Shown here piece after piece: positions 29,337 to 38,065 of a stretch of 64,000 nucleotides of DNA. How positions within the stretch are numbered: the first letter of the stretch is position 1; each line of letters starts with the position of its first letter. Origin of the DNA: Kineosporia sp. NBRC 101731 (GTDB lineage: Bacteria; Actinomycetota; Actinomycetes; Actinomycetales; Kineosporiaceae). A program made the translations under genes and the position numbers. The notes under the pieces were generated by a model. The model ran no database searches. It had not been told where the DNA came from and saw nothing but the letters and a program-made list of their open reading frames with translations. Location of the stretch: NCBI RefSeq assembly GCF_030269305.1, contig NZ_BSTC01000018.1, positions 1 through 64,000 on the forward strand, read 5' to 3'.

Positions 29337-31783
29337 CGGGCATGACGGGCATGGCGGGCATGACCGGGCTGCTCACCACGACCAGGACACACTGCCCCTA
29401 CTGCTCCCTCCAGTGCGGGATCGAGCTGACCGCCGGAGACCGGCCGGTGACGCTGCAACCCCAGCCGGGGGTCGGGCTCTGCTCGAAGGGCTGGACCGCG
29501 GCCGAACTGCTCGATCATCCGGACCGGCTGTTGCGTCCGCTCGTGCGCGGACCGGACGGTGAGTTGCACGGGGCAAGCTGGGACGAGGCGATGGAACGCA
29601 TCGCCGACGGCATCCGGCAGGCTCAGGAACGCTACGGCGCCGACGCCGTCGGATGCTTCGGCGGTGGCGGTCTGACGAATGAGAAGGCCTACGCCCTGGG
29701 CAAGTTCGCCCGGGTGGCCTTGCGTACACCGGCGATCGACTACAACGGCCGCTGGTGCATGTCGTCGGCCGCGGCCGCCGCCAACAGCATGCTCGGTATC
29801 GACCGGGGGCTGCCCTTCCCGCTGGCCGACATCGCCGGTGCCGAGGCCGTCCTGCTCGTCGGTTCCAACGTGGCCGAGACGATGCCGCCGGCCATGCAGT
29901 ACTTCGACGCCGGCCGGGCCGAGGGGGCCAGGCACATCGTGGTGGACACCCGGGCGACGCCCACAGCCCGTGGGTCCCACCTGCATCTCCAGCCTCGACC
30001 GGGCACGGATCTGGCGCTGGCGAACGGGCTGCTGCACCTGGCGATCCGGCGCGGGCTCTGCGATCACGACTACATCGCCGCCCGGACGAAGAACTTCGAG
30101 AAGGCCCGCGCCGCGGTGATGTCCTTCTGGCCCGATCGGGTCGAGCGCATCACCGGCATTCCCGAGGCCCAACTGCACGAGACTCTCGACATCCTGACCA
30201 CGGCCCGCTCGGCCATGATCCTGACCGCGCGGGGCGCGGAGCAGCACAGTGCGGGCACGCGCACCGCCCAGGCCTTCCTCAATCTCGCCCTGGCCCTCGG
30301 CCTGCCGGGCCGCCCCCACAGCGGCTGGGGCACCCTGACCGGGCAGGGCAACGGGCAGGGTGGGCGGGAACACGGGCAGAAGGCCGACCAGTTGCCGGGA
30401 TACCGCAAGCTCGACGACCCGGCGGCGAGGGAGCACGTGGCCGGGGTGTGGGGCATCCATCCCGACGAACTGCCGCAGCCCGGTCTGTCGGCGTACGAGA
30501 TGCTCGACCGGATGGGCGCTCCCGGTGGGGTGCGGGCCCTGCTGGTGATGGCGTCCAACATCGCCGTGAGCGCCCCGAACGCGCGGCACGTCCGGGACCG
30601 GCTGAAGGCCCTCGACCTGCTGGTGGTCAGCGACATCTTCCTGACTGAGACCGCCGCCCTGGCCGACGTGGTGCTACCGACCGCGCAGTGGGCCGAGGAG
30701 GAGGGCACGATGACGAACCTGGAGGGCCGGATCATCCGGCGCCGCCGGGCCCTTGCACCGCCCGAAGGAGTACGGGACGACCTGACGTTCCTGGCCGACC
30801 TGGCGGGAAGGCTGGGCCGCGGGGAGTTCTTCAGCGAAGACCCGCGAACCGTCTTCGCGGAGTTGAAAGAGGCCAGCCGGGGCGGTGTCGCCGACTACAG
30901 CGGGGTGGACTACGAGGGGTCGGACCAGTTCTGGCCCCGCCCGGAGGGCTCCACCGTCGACAGCTCGAGGCTCTTCGCCGACGGTTTCCCCACGGCTGAC
31001 GGTCGCGCCACCTTCATGCGCACCGACTACCGGGAACCCGCCGAGCCGGCCGATGCTGCCTATCCGTACCTGCTCACCACCGGCCGGGTGATGCAGCACT
31101 ACCAGAGCGGCGCCCAGACCCGCCGGGTCAGGTCGTTGCGCCTGGCCCAGCCCGAGGCATTCGCCGAGATCCACCCGGACCTGGCGCGGCGCAACGGCAT
31201 CGGGTCGGGCGACATGGTCGAGCTGAGCACCCGGCGGGGCCGTGCGCAGTTCCGGGCCCGGCTGACCGACACGGTGCGCCCGGACACGATCTTCGTGCCG
31301 TTCCACTGGAGCGGCCGCGCGAATGCCAACGACCTGACCAACCCGGTACTCGACCAGTTCTCCCGGATGCCGGCCTTCAAGGTCTGCGCCGTCGCGGTCC
31401 GTAGAGCCGAAACGCCAGTTGAGGAGCGAACAGTCATGCACAGCAGTCCGCGGTTCCTGCAAGGGATCTTCCGTTTCACCGGCCACGGTCTCCAGAAGCC
31501 TGCGCCGGTCGACCCGGCGCTGTCGTTCACCGTTCCGGCCGGGAAGGCGGCCCAGGCGCTGTACTTCCGGGGCGGCAACTCGAGCTCCGAGCTGATCACG
31601 GTGGTGCTCCTGCGGGACGGTGCCCCCATGCGGTACTTCCCGATCGGGGCGCGGTCCGACGTGCACGTGCCGTTGCGCGTGGTGGAGGACCTGACCGGCG
31701 GCACCCTGCTCGAACTGCACCTGGCCGCGCCCGCGGAGCTCGAGGGCACGCTGGTGATCGACTTCGGGCTGGTCGAGGTATGA
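29333..31783 (+). CDS. Assimilatory nitrate reductase, molybdopterin catalytic subunit, with C-terminal extension
   Basis: An 816-residue enzyme reducing nitrate to nitrite in the cytoplasm. The N-terminus has the [4Fe-4S] ligands CPYCSLQC and CSKGW (residues about 20-50). Molybdopterin-guanine-dinucleotide-binding domains follow (YNGRWCMSSAAAAANSMLG; LVGSNVAETMPPAMQYF; GTLTGQGNGQGGREHGQKAD), and the C-terminal MopB barrel is near LTTGRVMQHYQSGAQTRR. After about residue 700 there is an extra domain of about 115 residues (PRFLQGIFRFTG to the end), preceded by an internal GAGGAG and ATG at 31436. In some relatives I recall an equivalent piece as a separate ORF. The TGA overlaps nirB (31780-31783). 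Confidence 0.92.
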   Translation: MTGMTGMAGMTGLLTTTRTHCPYCSLQCGIELTAGDRPVTLQPQPGVGLCSKGWTAAELLDHPDRLLRPLVRGPDGELHGASWDEAMERIADGIRQAQERYGADAVGCFGGGGLTNEKAYALGKFARVALRTPAIDYNGRWCMSSAAAAANSMLGIDRGLPFPLADIAGAEAVLLVGSNVAETMPPAMQYFDAGRAEGARHIVVDTRATPTARGSHLHLQPRPGTDLALANGLLHLAIRRGLCDHDYIAARTKNFEKARAAVMSFWPDRVERITGIPEAQLHETLDILTTARSAMILTARGAEQHSAGTRTAQAFLNLALALGLPGRPHSGWGTLTGQGNGQGGREHGQKADQLPGYRKLDDPAAREHVAGVWGIHPDELPQPGLSAYEMLDRMGAPGGVRALLVMASNIAVSAPNARHVRDRLKALDLLVVSDIFLTETAALADVVLPTAQWAEEEGTMTNLEGRIIRRRRALAPPEGVRDDLTFLADLAGRLGRGEFFSEDPRTVFAELKEASRGGVADYSGVDYEGSDQFWPRPEGSTVDSSRLFADGFPTADGRATFMRTDYREPAEPADAAYPYLLTTGRVMQHYQSGAQTRRVRSLRLAQPEAFAEIHPDLARRNGIGSGDMVELSTRRGRAQFRARLTDTVRPDTIFVPFHWSGRANANDLTNPVLDQFSRMPAFKVCAVAVRRAETPVEERTVMHSSPRFLQGIFRFTGHGLQKPAPVDPALSFTVPAGKAAQALYFRGGNSSSELITVVLLRDGAPMRYFPIGARSDVHVPLRVVEDLTGGTLLELHLAAPAELEGTLVIDFGLVEV

Positions 31784-34320
31784 AACGGCGGCTGGTGATC
31801 GTCGGGAACGGGATGGCGGCGGCCCGCACGGTCGAGGAGATCCTCGAGCGGGGCGGTGGCGAGCAGTTCGACATCACGATGTTCGGTGACGAGCCGTACG
31901 GCAACTACAACCGCATCATGCTCTCCCACGTGCTCTCCGGGGAGGAGGACGAGTCCGGCATCTTCCTCAACGATCTTGCCTGGTACGAGGAGAACGACAT
32001 CACCCTGCGGGTGCCGGTGCGGGTCACGCGGATCGACCGGTTCGCCAAGATGGTCGACGGGGACGACGGAAGTTCCACGCCCTACGACATTCTCGTCATC
32101 GCGACCGGCAGCCGGTCGTTCGTCCCGCCGATGGAGGGCATCTTCCGCCCGGACGGCGGCCTGCTGGGTGGAGTGCTGGGTTTTCGCAGCATCGACGACA
32201 CCCGCGAGATCGTGCGACTGGCCCGGCAGCACGAGAAGGCCGTGGTGATCGGGGGTGGGCTGCTCGGCCTGGAGGCCGCCCGGGGTCTGCAGTCGCACGG
32301 TGTGCACGTCGAGGTGCTGCACGCGGCCGATCACCTGATGAACCAGCAGCTCGACGCCGCCGGGGGAGGAATCCTGAAGAAGGGTGTCGAGGACCTCGGC
32401 ATCGTCGTGCGCACCGGGGCGCGCAGCACGGCCGTGTCGGGAGACGAACACGTGACCGGGGTGCGGCTCCTGGACGGCACCGAGATTCCCTGTGATCTGG
32501 TGGTGCTCGCGGCCGGCGTCCGTCCCAACACCGAGGTGGCGGCGAGCAGCGGATTCACCGTCGAGCGGGCGATCGTGGTGGACGACCGGATGGGTACGGT
32601 CGAGGATCCGGACGTGTTCGCCGTGGGTGAGTGTGCCCAGCACCGCGGTGAGGTCTACGGCCTGGTGGCGCCGCTGTGGGAACAGGCCCGGGTGCTCGCC
32701 GACCATCTGACCGGTGCGAACCCGGACGCCCAGTACCACGGCTCGCGGACCAGCACGAAGCTCAAGGTGGCGGGCGTCGACGTGGCCTCGATGGGGATCA
32801 CCGTCCCGGAGCGCGACGACGACGAGTTCGTGGTGTTCAGCGAGCCGCGCCGGGGTGTGTACAAGAGCGTCGTCATCCGCGACGACCGGCTGATCGGGGC
32901 CACGCTCGTCGGCGACGTGAAGAAGGTGGCCTTCCTGATCCAGGCCTTCGACCGGGCCCTGCCTCTGCCGGAGGAACGCGTTGGCCTGCTCTTCGACCTG
33001 GGGACCGCCACCGGCGAGCCGAGCGTGCCGGAGATGCCGGACGACACCCAGGTCTGCAACTGCAACGGGGTCAGTAAGGGAACGATCGTGAAAGCCGTCG
33101 CCGGAGGCCAGAAGACCGTGCCCGGCGTGATGGACTGCACCCGGGCCGGCAAGGGCTGCGGCTCGTGCAAGTCACTGGTGAAGCAGATCGTGGAGTGGGC
33201 CGCGGGCGACGACATGCGGGCCGACCCGGCCGAGCACTACTACGTACCCGGCATCCCGCTGGCCAAACCCGAGCTGATGGCCGCCATCACCCAGCAGCGG
33301 CTGTACTCGGTCTCCGCCGTGTTCAGTGCCCTCGCCCCCGGTGGCACCGAAGACGCGAAGAGCAAGATGGGCCTGACCTCCCTGCTGCGCACCCTGTGGC
33401 CGCAGGACTTCGTGGACGAGCGCGACGGCCGGTTCATCAATGACCGGGTGCACGCGAACATCCAGCGGGACGGCACCTTCTCGGTGGTGCCCCAGATGAA
33501 GGGCGGCGTCACCTCGATCGAGCAGCTGCGCACGATCGCCGACGTCGCCGAGAAGTACCGGATCCCGATGATCAAGCTGACCGGAGGCCAGCGGATCGAT
33601 CTGCTGGGCATCCCCAAGGAAGACCTGCCCCGGATCTGGGCCGACCTGGACATGCCCTCCGGCTACGCCTACGGCAAGAGCTTCCGCACGGTGAAGACCT
33701 GTGTCGGCTCCGACTTCTGCCGCTTCGGCCTGGGTGACTCCACCGCTCTCGGGGTCGCGATCGAGACCCGGTTCCAGGGCATCGAGTCGCCCGCCAAGGT
33801 GAAGATGGCCGTCAGCGGCTGCCCTCGCAACTGTGCCGAGTCGCTGGTCAAGGACATCGGCGTGGTCGCGGTCGAGGGCGGCCGGTGGGAGATCTACATC
33901 GGCGGGGCGGCCGGGGCCCACATCCGCAGAGGTGACCTGCTCGTCACCGTGGACACCCCGGAGGAGGTGCTCACGATCAGCGGCCGGTTCCTGCAGTACT
34001 ACCGCGAGAACGCCAAGTGGCTGGAGCGTACCTACGCGTTCGTGCCCCGCTTCGGGCTCGAGCAGATCCGCGACGTCGTGGTGAACGACTCCGAGGGCAT
34101 CGCCGCCGACCTCGACGCCCGGATGCAGCAGACCGTCGAGGGATATCGCGATCCCTGGAAGGAAGGGCGGGAACCGGCGGTGCCCGGTCAGTTCCGCACG
34201 TCGCTGCCGCTGGTGGCCCTACCCCAGGTGCCGGTGCGCGACGGCAGCACCGCTCTCGGCGGCCGGGCCGGGCGGTCGGTCACCACCGATCCGCGTCAGG
34301 CGCCGGGTGCGGACCGATGA
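31780..34320 (+). CDS. nirB: Nitrite reductase [NAD(P)H], large subunit
   Basis: An 846-residue sirohaem enzyme reducing nitrite to ammonium with six electrons. An N-terminal FAD/NAD(P) oxidoreductase (VIVGNGMAAARTVEEIL; VVIGGGLLGLEAARGLQ) is followed by a BFD-like [2Fe-2S] domain with CNCNG (about residue 425) and CGSC (about 457). Nitrite/sulfite reductase half-domains then carry the sirohaem/[4Fe-4S] cysteines TCVGSDFC (about 640) and GCPRNC (about 680). It overlaps the reductase upstream and nirD downstream by 4 bp each, so the stoichiometry is probably kept by translational coupling. Confidence 0.95.
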   Translation: MKRRLVIVGNGMAAARTVEEILERGGGEQFDITMFGDEPYGNYNRIMLSHVLSGEEDESGIFLNDLAWYEENDITLRVPVRVTRIDRFAKMVDGDDGSSTPYDILVIATGSRSFVPPMEGIFRPDGGLLGGVLGFRSIDDTREIVRLARQHEKAVVIGGGLLGLEAARGLQSHGVHVEVLHAADHLMNQQLDAAGGGILKKGVEDLGIVVRTGARSTAVSGDEHVTGVRLLDGTEIPCDLVVLAAGVRPNTEVAASSGFTVERAIVVDDRMGTVEDPDVFAVGECAQHRGEVYGLVAPLWEQARVLADHLTGANPDAQYHGSRTSTKLKVAGVDVASMGITVPERDDDEFVVFSEPRRGVYKSVVIRDDRLIGATLVGDVKKVAFLIQAFDRALPLPEERVGLLFDLGTATGEPSVPEMPDDTQVCNCNGVSKGTIVKAVAGGQKTVPGVMDCTRAGKGCGSCKSLVKQIVEWAAGDDMRADPAEHYYVPGIPLAKPELMAAITQQRLYSVSAVFSALAPGGTEDAKSKMGLTSLLRTLWPQDFVDERDGRFINDRVHANIQRDGTFSVVPQMKGGVTSIEQLRTIADVAEKYRIPMIKLTGGQRIDLLGIPKEDLPRIWADLDMPSGYAYGKSFRTVKTCVGSDFCRFGLGDSTALGVAIETRFQGIESPAKVKMAVSGCPRNCAESLVKDIGVVAVEGGRWEIYIGGAAGAHIRRGDLLVTVDTPEEVLTISGRFLQYYRENAKWLERTYAFVPRFGLEQIRDVVVNDSEGIAADLDARMQQTVEGYRDPWKEGREPAVPGQFRTSLPLVALPQVPVRDGSTALGGRAGRSVTTDPRQAPGADR

Positions 34321-34634
34321 CGACGCACGGACCGGTGACGGCTCTGGGACCCGCCCGGAGCATCCCTCCCGGCGAAGGGCGGGCCTATCAGGTCGGCGGC
34401 CGCACCGTGGCCGTGTTCCGTCTGCGGTCCGGTGCGCTGCGGGCCGTGCCGGGTGTCTGCCCGCACGCCGCCGGCCCACTGGCCGACGGTCAGATCGACG
34501 AGACGGTACTGATCTGCCCGCTGCACCTGAACACCTGGGACCTCACCACCGGCTGCTCGACGTCCGGCCAGCCCGACCTCGAGGTGATCGAGGTGCGGGA
34601 GGTGGACGGGCAGATCGTGCTTCCCGAGCGATGA
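34317..34634 (+). CDS. nirD: Nitrite reductase small subunit (Rieske-like)
   Basis: A 105-residue partner of NirB with a Rieske [2Fe-2S] fold. The ligands appear as CPHAAGPLADG and CPLHLNTWD, the CxH...CxxH pattern. Many NirD proteins lack these ligands; here they are kept, so a cluster is likely. The ATG overlaps the nirB stop (34317-34320). The TGA at 34632-34634 directly abuts the stop of the convergent DUF742 gene, leaving no intergenic base and no visible terminator. Confidence 0.92.
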   Translation: MTTHGPVTALGPARSIPPGEGRAYQVGGRTVAVFRLRSGALRAVPGVCPHAAGPLADGQIDETVLICPLHLNTWDLTTGCSTSGQPDLEVIEVREVDGQIVLPER

Positions 34635-34997
34635 TCACAACCGTTTCAGTCCTTCGAGGATCAGCATGAGGAGCCGCGGATCCCGTTCCTGGGCCGTGGT
34701 GCCCGCCGTCAGATAGTTGTTGTCCAGAAGATCGTTGATGATGGTCTTGGCCACCGCCATCGGCAGACCGGAGTAGGCAGCCACTTCGGCGACCGACATC
34801 GGGTTCCGGCACAGGGCCAGCACCTTGTGATACTCGGCATCCGGCACCTGCGGGTCGTTCACACCGGCGGTGGTCTCGAGCATGAGGAAGAGGTCCAGCT
34901 CACGGTGGCTGGGCCGGGTGCGGCCCCGGACCACCGAGAACGGTCGTACCAGCTTGCCCCCGGCGTCGTCCATCCAGACGAATTCGTCATCGTCCAC
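34635..34997 (-). CDS. DUF742 protein (conservon C-type) paired with the NIT sensor kinase
   Basis: A 120-residue DUF742 protein. Visible features are GGKLVRPFSVVRGRTRPSHR and the winged-helix-like SVAEVAAYSGLPMAVAKTII near the C-terminus. DUF742 proteins are the third component of conservons, multi-protein modules with a sensor-kinase-like protein, a Roadblock protein and a small GTPase. Here only the kinase-like partner is adjacent (3-bp gap, same strand). The GTG start follows directly on the kinase stop. It might link the kinase to the Roadblock/GTPase encoded at 56.9-58.3 kb, but that is speculation. Confidence 0.85.
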   Translation of the reverse strand: MDDDEFVWMDDAGGKLVRPFSVVRGRTRPSHRELDLFLMLETTAGVNDPQVPDAEYHKVLALCRNPMSVAEVAAYSGLPMAVAKTIINDLLDNNYLTAGTTAQERDPRLLMLILEGLKRL

Positions 34998-35000
34998 GGA

Positions 35001-37043
35001 TCACGTTTCCTGCACGCCGCTCGGGGTGGCGGAAGCGCGGAAGAGCTGCGCCTGGGACACACCCGGCATCTGGATGGCGCCACTGTTCATGACCGGAAAA
35101 CCACCGGTGGGAGGGCTGATCGGGTTCGGTGGCCCGACCAGGACGGCCGTCGGCAGCAGGACCACGGCCACCGTGCCGCCGTAGGAGAGCGACTCCCGCA
35201 GCGTGACCCGGATGTCGTGACGGCTCGCCAGGCGGCCGACGACGAACAGGCCGAGACGGGTGTCGGACGACAGTGCCACGTCGCCGAAGTCCGGGACCTC
35301 GATCAGCTGACGGTTCAGCTGTTCCCGCTGGTCGGCACTCATGCCCAGACCGCGGTCTTCGATCTCGACCACCATGCCCTTGCCGACCATCTCGCCGCTC
35401 ACCTCCACAGTGGATCCGGGAGGGCCGAAACTGGTGGCGTTGTCGATAAGTTCGGCCAGGATGTGGATGACGTCGGCGGCCCGGTCGGAGGCGATGGAGA
35501 CGTCCGGGATCCGCCGCGCCACCACCTGCTCGTAATTGATCGTCTCGCCGGTCGCCCCGCGCACCACGTCGATCAGCGGTACCGGGCGGCTCCAGCGCCG
35601 GCCGGGCTGCTTGCCGCCGAGGATGACCAGGTTCTCGGCGTGCCGCCGGGCCCGGGTGGCCAGGTGGTCCAGCTGGAAGAGCAGCTTCAGGTGAACCGGG
35701 TCCTCGACGTGTTCCTGGGCCTGGTCGAGGAGCTTCAGCTGCTGGTAGGCGATGCCCTGGGTCCGGCGGGCGATGTTCAGGAACACGTCGCGCGTACCGG
35801 CCCGGGACTTGGCCTCCTCCGCCGCCGCGCGCACGGCCATGTCCTGCGCCTCGTTGAAGGCCTGGGCCACCTCACCGATCTCGTCGTCACCGTGGCGCAG
35901 CGGCGAGATCGTGCTGCCCGGCTCCTTACCGTGCCGGAGCAGCTCGACGGCCTCCGGCAGCTTGCTGCCGGCCATCCGGCGGGTGTCGTCACGCAGGTTC
36001 CGCAATCGCTGAGCCACCCGTCCCGACATCTGCACCGCCACCAGCACCACGAGAAGACCTGCCATCAGCAGGATCGCACCGACCGTCCAGGCCCGCACCT
36101 CCTCGTCGTGCACGGTCGTCGCGCTGCGGTCGGCCGCGTTCTGGGCGTGCTGCCCGTAGAGCGAGGCGAGCTGCTCACCGACCTGTGCCACGGCGGCCCG
36201 CCACTGGTCGAGCGTGACCGGGGACCAGTTCTTCGGGAGCTTGCCCCCGTCGGCCAGCTGCCGGCTCAGGGCCGTCTGGGTCTGGTCGAGCAGCAGCCAG
36301 TTCGCGCCGCTCATCAGGGTCTGCAACTGGGCGCGCTCGCTGTCACCGAGCACCTCACCGATGGAGGCCAGCTGGGAATGATAGGCGCCGTACCGCTGCT
36401 GGAAGTCCGCGGCCAGTGTGTCCGGCAGGTTCTCGCCGAGCATCGCCACCTCGGTGAGACTCGTGCTGCGCCAGAGCGACTCGGCGCCGTAGAAGAGGTC
36501 GACCGAGGTCAGCTGGTCGTAGGCCGAGGGGGCGTTCGGGGCCTCCTGGGTGGCGGTGCGCAGACTGGCACCGAACGCGGTGATCACCTGACCGTAGGCC
36601 AGGTAGGTGGTGGGGATGTCGACCCGGCCGGAGTCGACCCCGGCCCGCAGCTGGTTCAGCTGGTCACCCTGCTGGGTCAGCGCGCCCATCTGGCGCTGCA
36701 CGCCGGTGGAGTCGGAATTCGTGATCAGCGGGCCGATCACGGCGGCCAGGTCGGTCAGGGAGGTGTCCACCTGCTGCCGGGTCGCGTCGAGCCCGGCCTG
36801 GGGACCGCCGGCCAGCAGGGCCATCGACAATCGGCGTTCCTCCTGGAGACCGAGGATGGCCCGGGCCGCGGGGGAGGAGGCGTCCGACACCGACTGCTGC
36901 AGCGAACTGCTGTTCCGGGCGTCGACGGCGAGATAGCCCGTGACGGTCAGCGCTACCGCGATCAGCGTGATCGAGGGAACCAGCGCGATGGCGAGCAACT
37001 GCCGCCGGATCGTGGGACGGCGGTGCACGAGCAGTCGAACCAT
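35001..37043 (-). CDS. Membrane sensor histidine kinase-like protein with nitrate/nitrite-sensing (NIT) domain
   Basis: A 680-residue protein. TM1 (about 14-36) precedes an all-helical extracellular NIT-type domain (about 40-320, including LGLQEERRLSMALLAGG, the conserved E-R patch). TM2 (about 324-347) leads to HAMP and a helical dimer region with LDHLATRARRHAENLVILGG, which supplies a non-canonical histidine. The HATPase_c domain carries ELIDNATSFGPPGS and EIEDRGLGM. The Pro/Gly-rich tail has no obvious domain. It is the likely extracellular nitrate/nitrite sensor of the locus because the assimilation operon lies convergent to it. Two LuxR-type genes are divergent. No classical receiver partner is adjacent. 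Confidence 0.85.
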   Translation of the reverse strand: MVRLLVHRRPTIRRQLLAIALVPSITLIAVALTVTGYLAVDARNSSSLQQSVSDASSPAARAILGLQEERRLSMALLAGGPQAGLDATRQQVDTSLTDLAAVIGPLITNSDSTGVQRQMGALTQQGDQLNQLRAGVDSGRVDIPTTYLAYGQVITAFGASLRTATQEAPNAPSAYDQLTSVDLFYGAESLWRSTSLTEVAMLGENLPDTLAADFQQRYGAYHSQLASIGEVLGDSERAQLQTLMSGANWLLLDQTQTALSRQLADGGKLPKNWSPVTLDQWRAAVAQVGEQLASLYGQHAQNAADRSATTVHDEEVRAWTVGAILLMAGLLVVLVAVQMSGRVAQRLRNLRDDTRRMAGSKLPEAVELLRHGKEPGSTISPLRHGDDEIGEVAQAFNEAQDMAVRAAAEEAKSRAGTRDVFLNIARRTQGIAYQQLKLLDQAQEHVEDPVHLKLLFQLDHLATRARRHAENLVILGGKQPGRRWSRPVPLIDVVRGATGETINYEQVVARRIPDVSIASDRAADVIHILAELIDNATSFGPPGSTVEVSGEMVGKGMVVEIEDRGLGMSADQREQLNRQLIEVPDFGDVALSSDTRLGLFVVGRLASRHDIRVTLRESLSYGGTVAVVLLPTAVLVGPPNPISPPTGGFPVMNSGAIQMPGVSQAQLFRASATPSGVQET

Positions 37044-37387
37044 GAGGCAGCCTCTCGGAAGCAGTGCGGCGGATCCGGCACGGTCGGGTGCCTCGCGGTG
37101 CGGGGGTGAACCCCTAGTCCGCCCATGATGTTGCCGCAGGCTGCTTAACCGATATGGAACGCATTGTTACAAAATGTGATTGGCAAGAGGTCTGCACGAA
37201 AAGTCAAACTTTGAACAAATGTCTTGATTTGCCGATTGGAAATCGGTAAGGGCTCTGGCGGCCGGTGAACTCTGCGTGATGGTTCACGTACGCCTCCCGT
37301 TGGGTTTTGAACCCGTTCGAGCCTCTGTCGCGTGATGGGGGAAAGGACCGGCGAACAACGCGGAGGGTGCTCGATGGAGGTCTCGCG
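37044..37387. promoter_or_regulatory. Divergent control region between NIT kinase and LuxR genes
   Basis: This 344-bp stretch has no gene. It is AT-richer at 37140-37230. A palindrome CCGATT-gga-AATCGG at 37232-37246 is a candidate operator, and GTTACAAAATGTGA (about 37166-37179) is another dyad-like sequence. GGAGG at 37376-37380 is the ribosome binding site of the LuxR gene at 37388. Confidence 0.4.
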
Positions 37388-38065
37388 ATGAGCCGGGCGC
37401 AGGCTGCCCCGCACCCGGCCGGGATCGCGGCGGTACCCCGGGTCAGTCAGGTGCGGATCGTGCTGGTCGCGGCCGACCCGCTGAGTCAGGCCGGGGTGGA
37501 GGGCATGCTCGCGACGCATCCCCGTCTGCGCCTGGTGCCGGTCTCCCGGGCCGGCGACGCCCACCTGCTCGTGCTGGTCGCTTCCCGGCCGGACCCACAG
37601 ATCGCCGACGTCGTCCGCGCCGTCACCCGGGCCCGGCCGCTACCGGTCCTGGCGGTGCTCGACGAACCGGGCGAGCAGGCGCAGGCGCGACTGTCGGCGC
37701 TGGGTGTGGTGGCCTGCCTCTGGCGCGCCGACGTCTCCGCCCAGCGACTGGTCGCGGAGATCGCGGACGTCCACGCCCTCCTCTCGCACCCGGCCTCGCA
37801 GCCACTACTGGCGGCCCGGCCGGCCCGCGACCTGGACGAGTACCGGCGGCGGCACGCCCCGGACACGGCCGACAGTGCCCCCCACGGGCGTGAGGCCGAC
37901 GTGCTGAGGCTGCTCGCCGAAGGGCTCGCGATCCCCGAGATCGCCAGGCGCCTGAGATATTCCGAGCGAACGGTGCAGAAGACACTGTTCGCGGTCACTT
38001 CCCGGTTGCGTCTGCGCAACCGCACCCAGGCCATGGCCTACGCCTGGCGAAAGGGCCTTCTGTGA
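37388..38065 (+). CDS. LuxR-type regulator with degenerate receiver domain (first of tandem pair)
   Basis: A 225-residue regulator. Residues about 22-135 have a receiver-like alternation (VRIVLVAADPLSQAGVEGML), but the position of the phosphoacceptor Asp reads LLVLVAS, so it is probably not phosphorylated. The C-terminal GerE/LuxR helix-turn-helix is clear (READVLRLLAEGLAIPEIAR, then RLRYSERTVQKTL). The start at 37388 is fixed by GGAGG seven bases upstream; the frame opens earlier at 37307 but without a site. The TGA overlaps the GTG of the second LuxR gene. Both may act with the divergent NIT kinase; this is inferred from position. Confidence 0.82.
   Translation: MSRAQAAPHPAGIAAVPRVSQVRIVLVAADPLSQAGVEGMLATHPRLRLVPVSRAGDAHLLVLVASRPDPQIADVVRAVTRARPLPVLAVLDEPGEQAQARLSALGVVACLWRADVSAQRLVAEIADVHALLSHPASQPLLAARPARDLDEYRRRHAPDTADSAPHGREADVLRLLAEGLAIPEIARRLRYSERTVQKTLFAVTSRLRLRNRTQAMAYAWRKGLL

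Noticed and set aside
37166-37179. GTTACAAAATGTGA as a GlnR site near the NIT kinase
   Set aside because: Only one half-site matches and the spacing to a second is wrong; kept only as an unspecified dyad in the control region.
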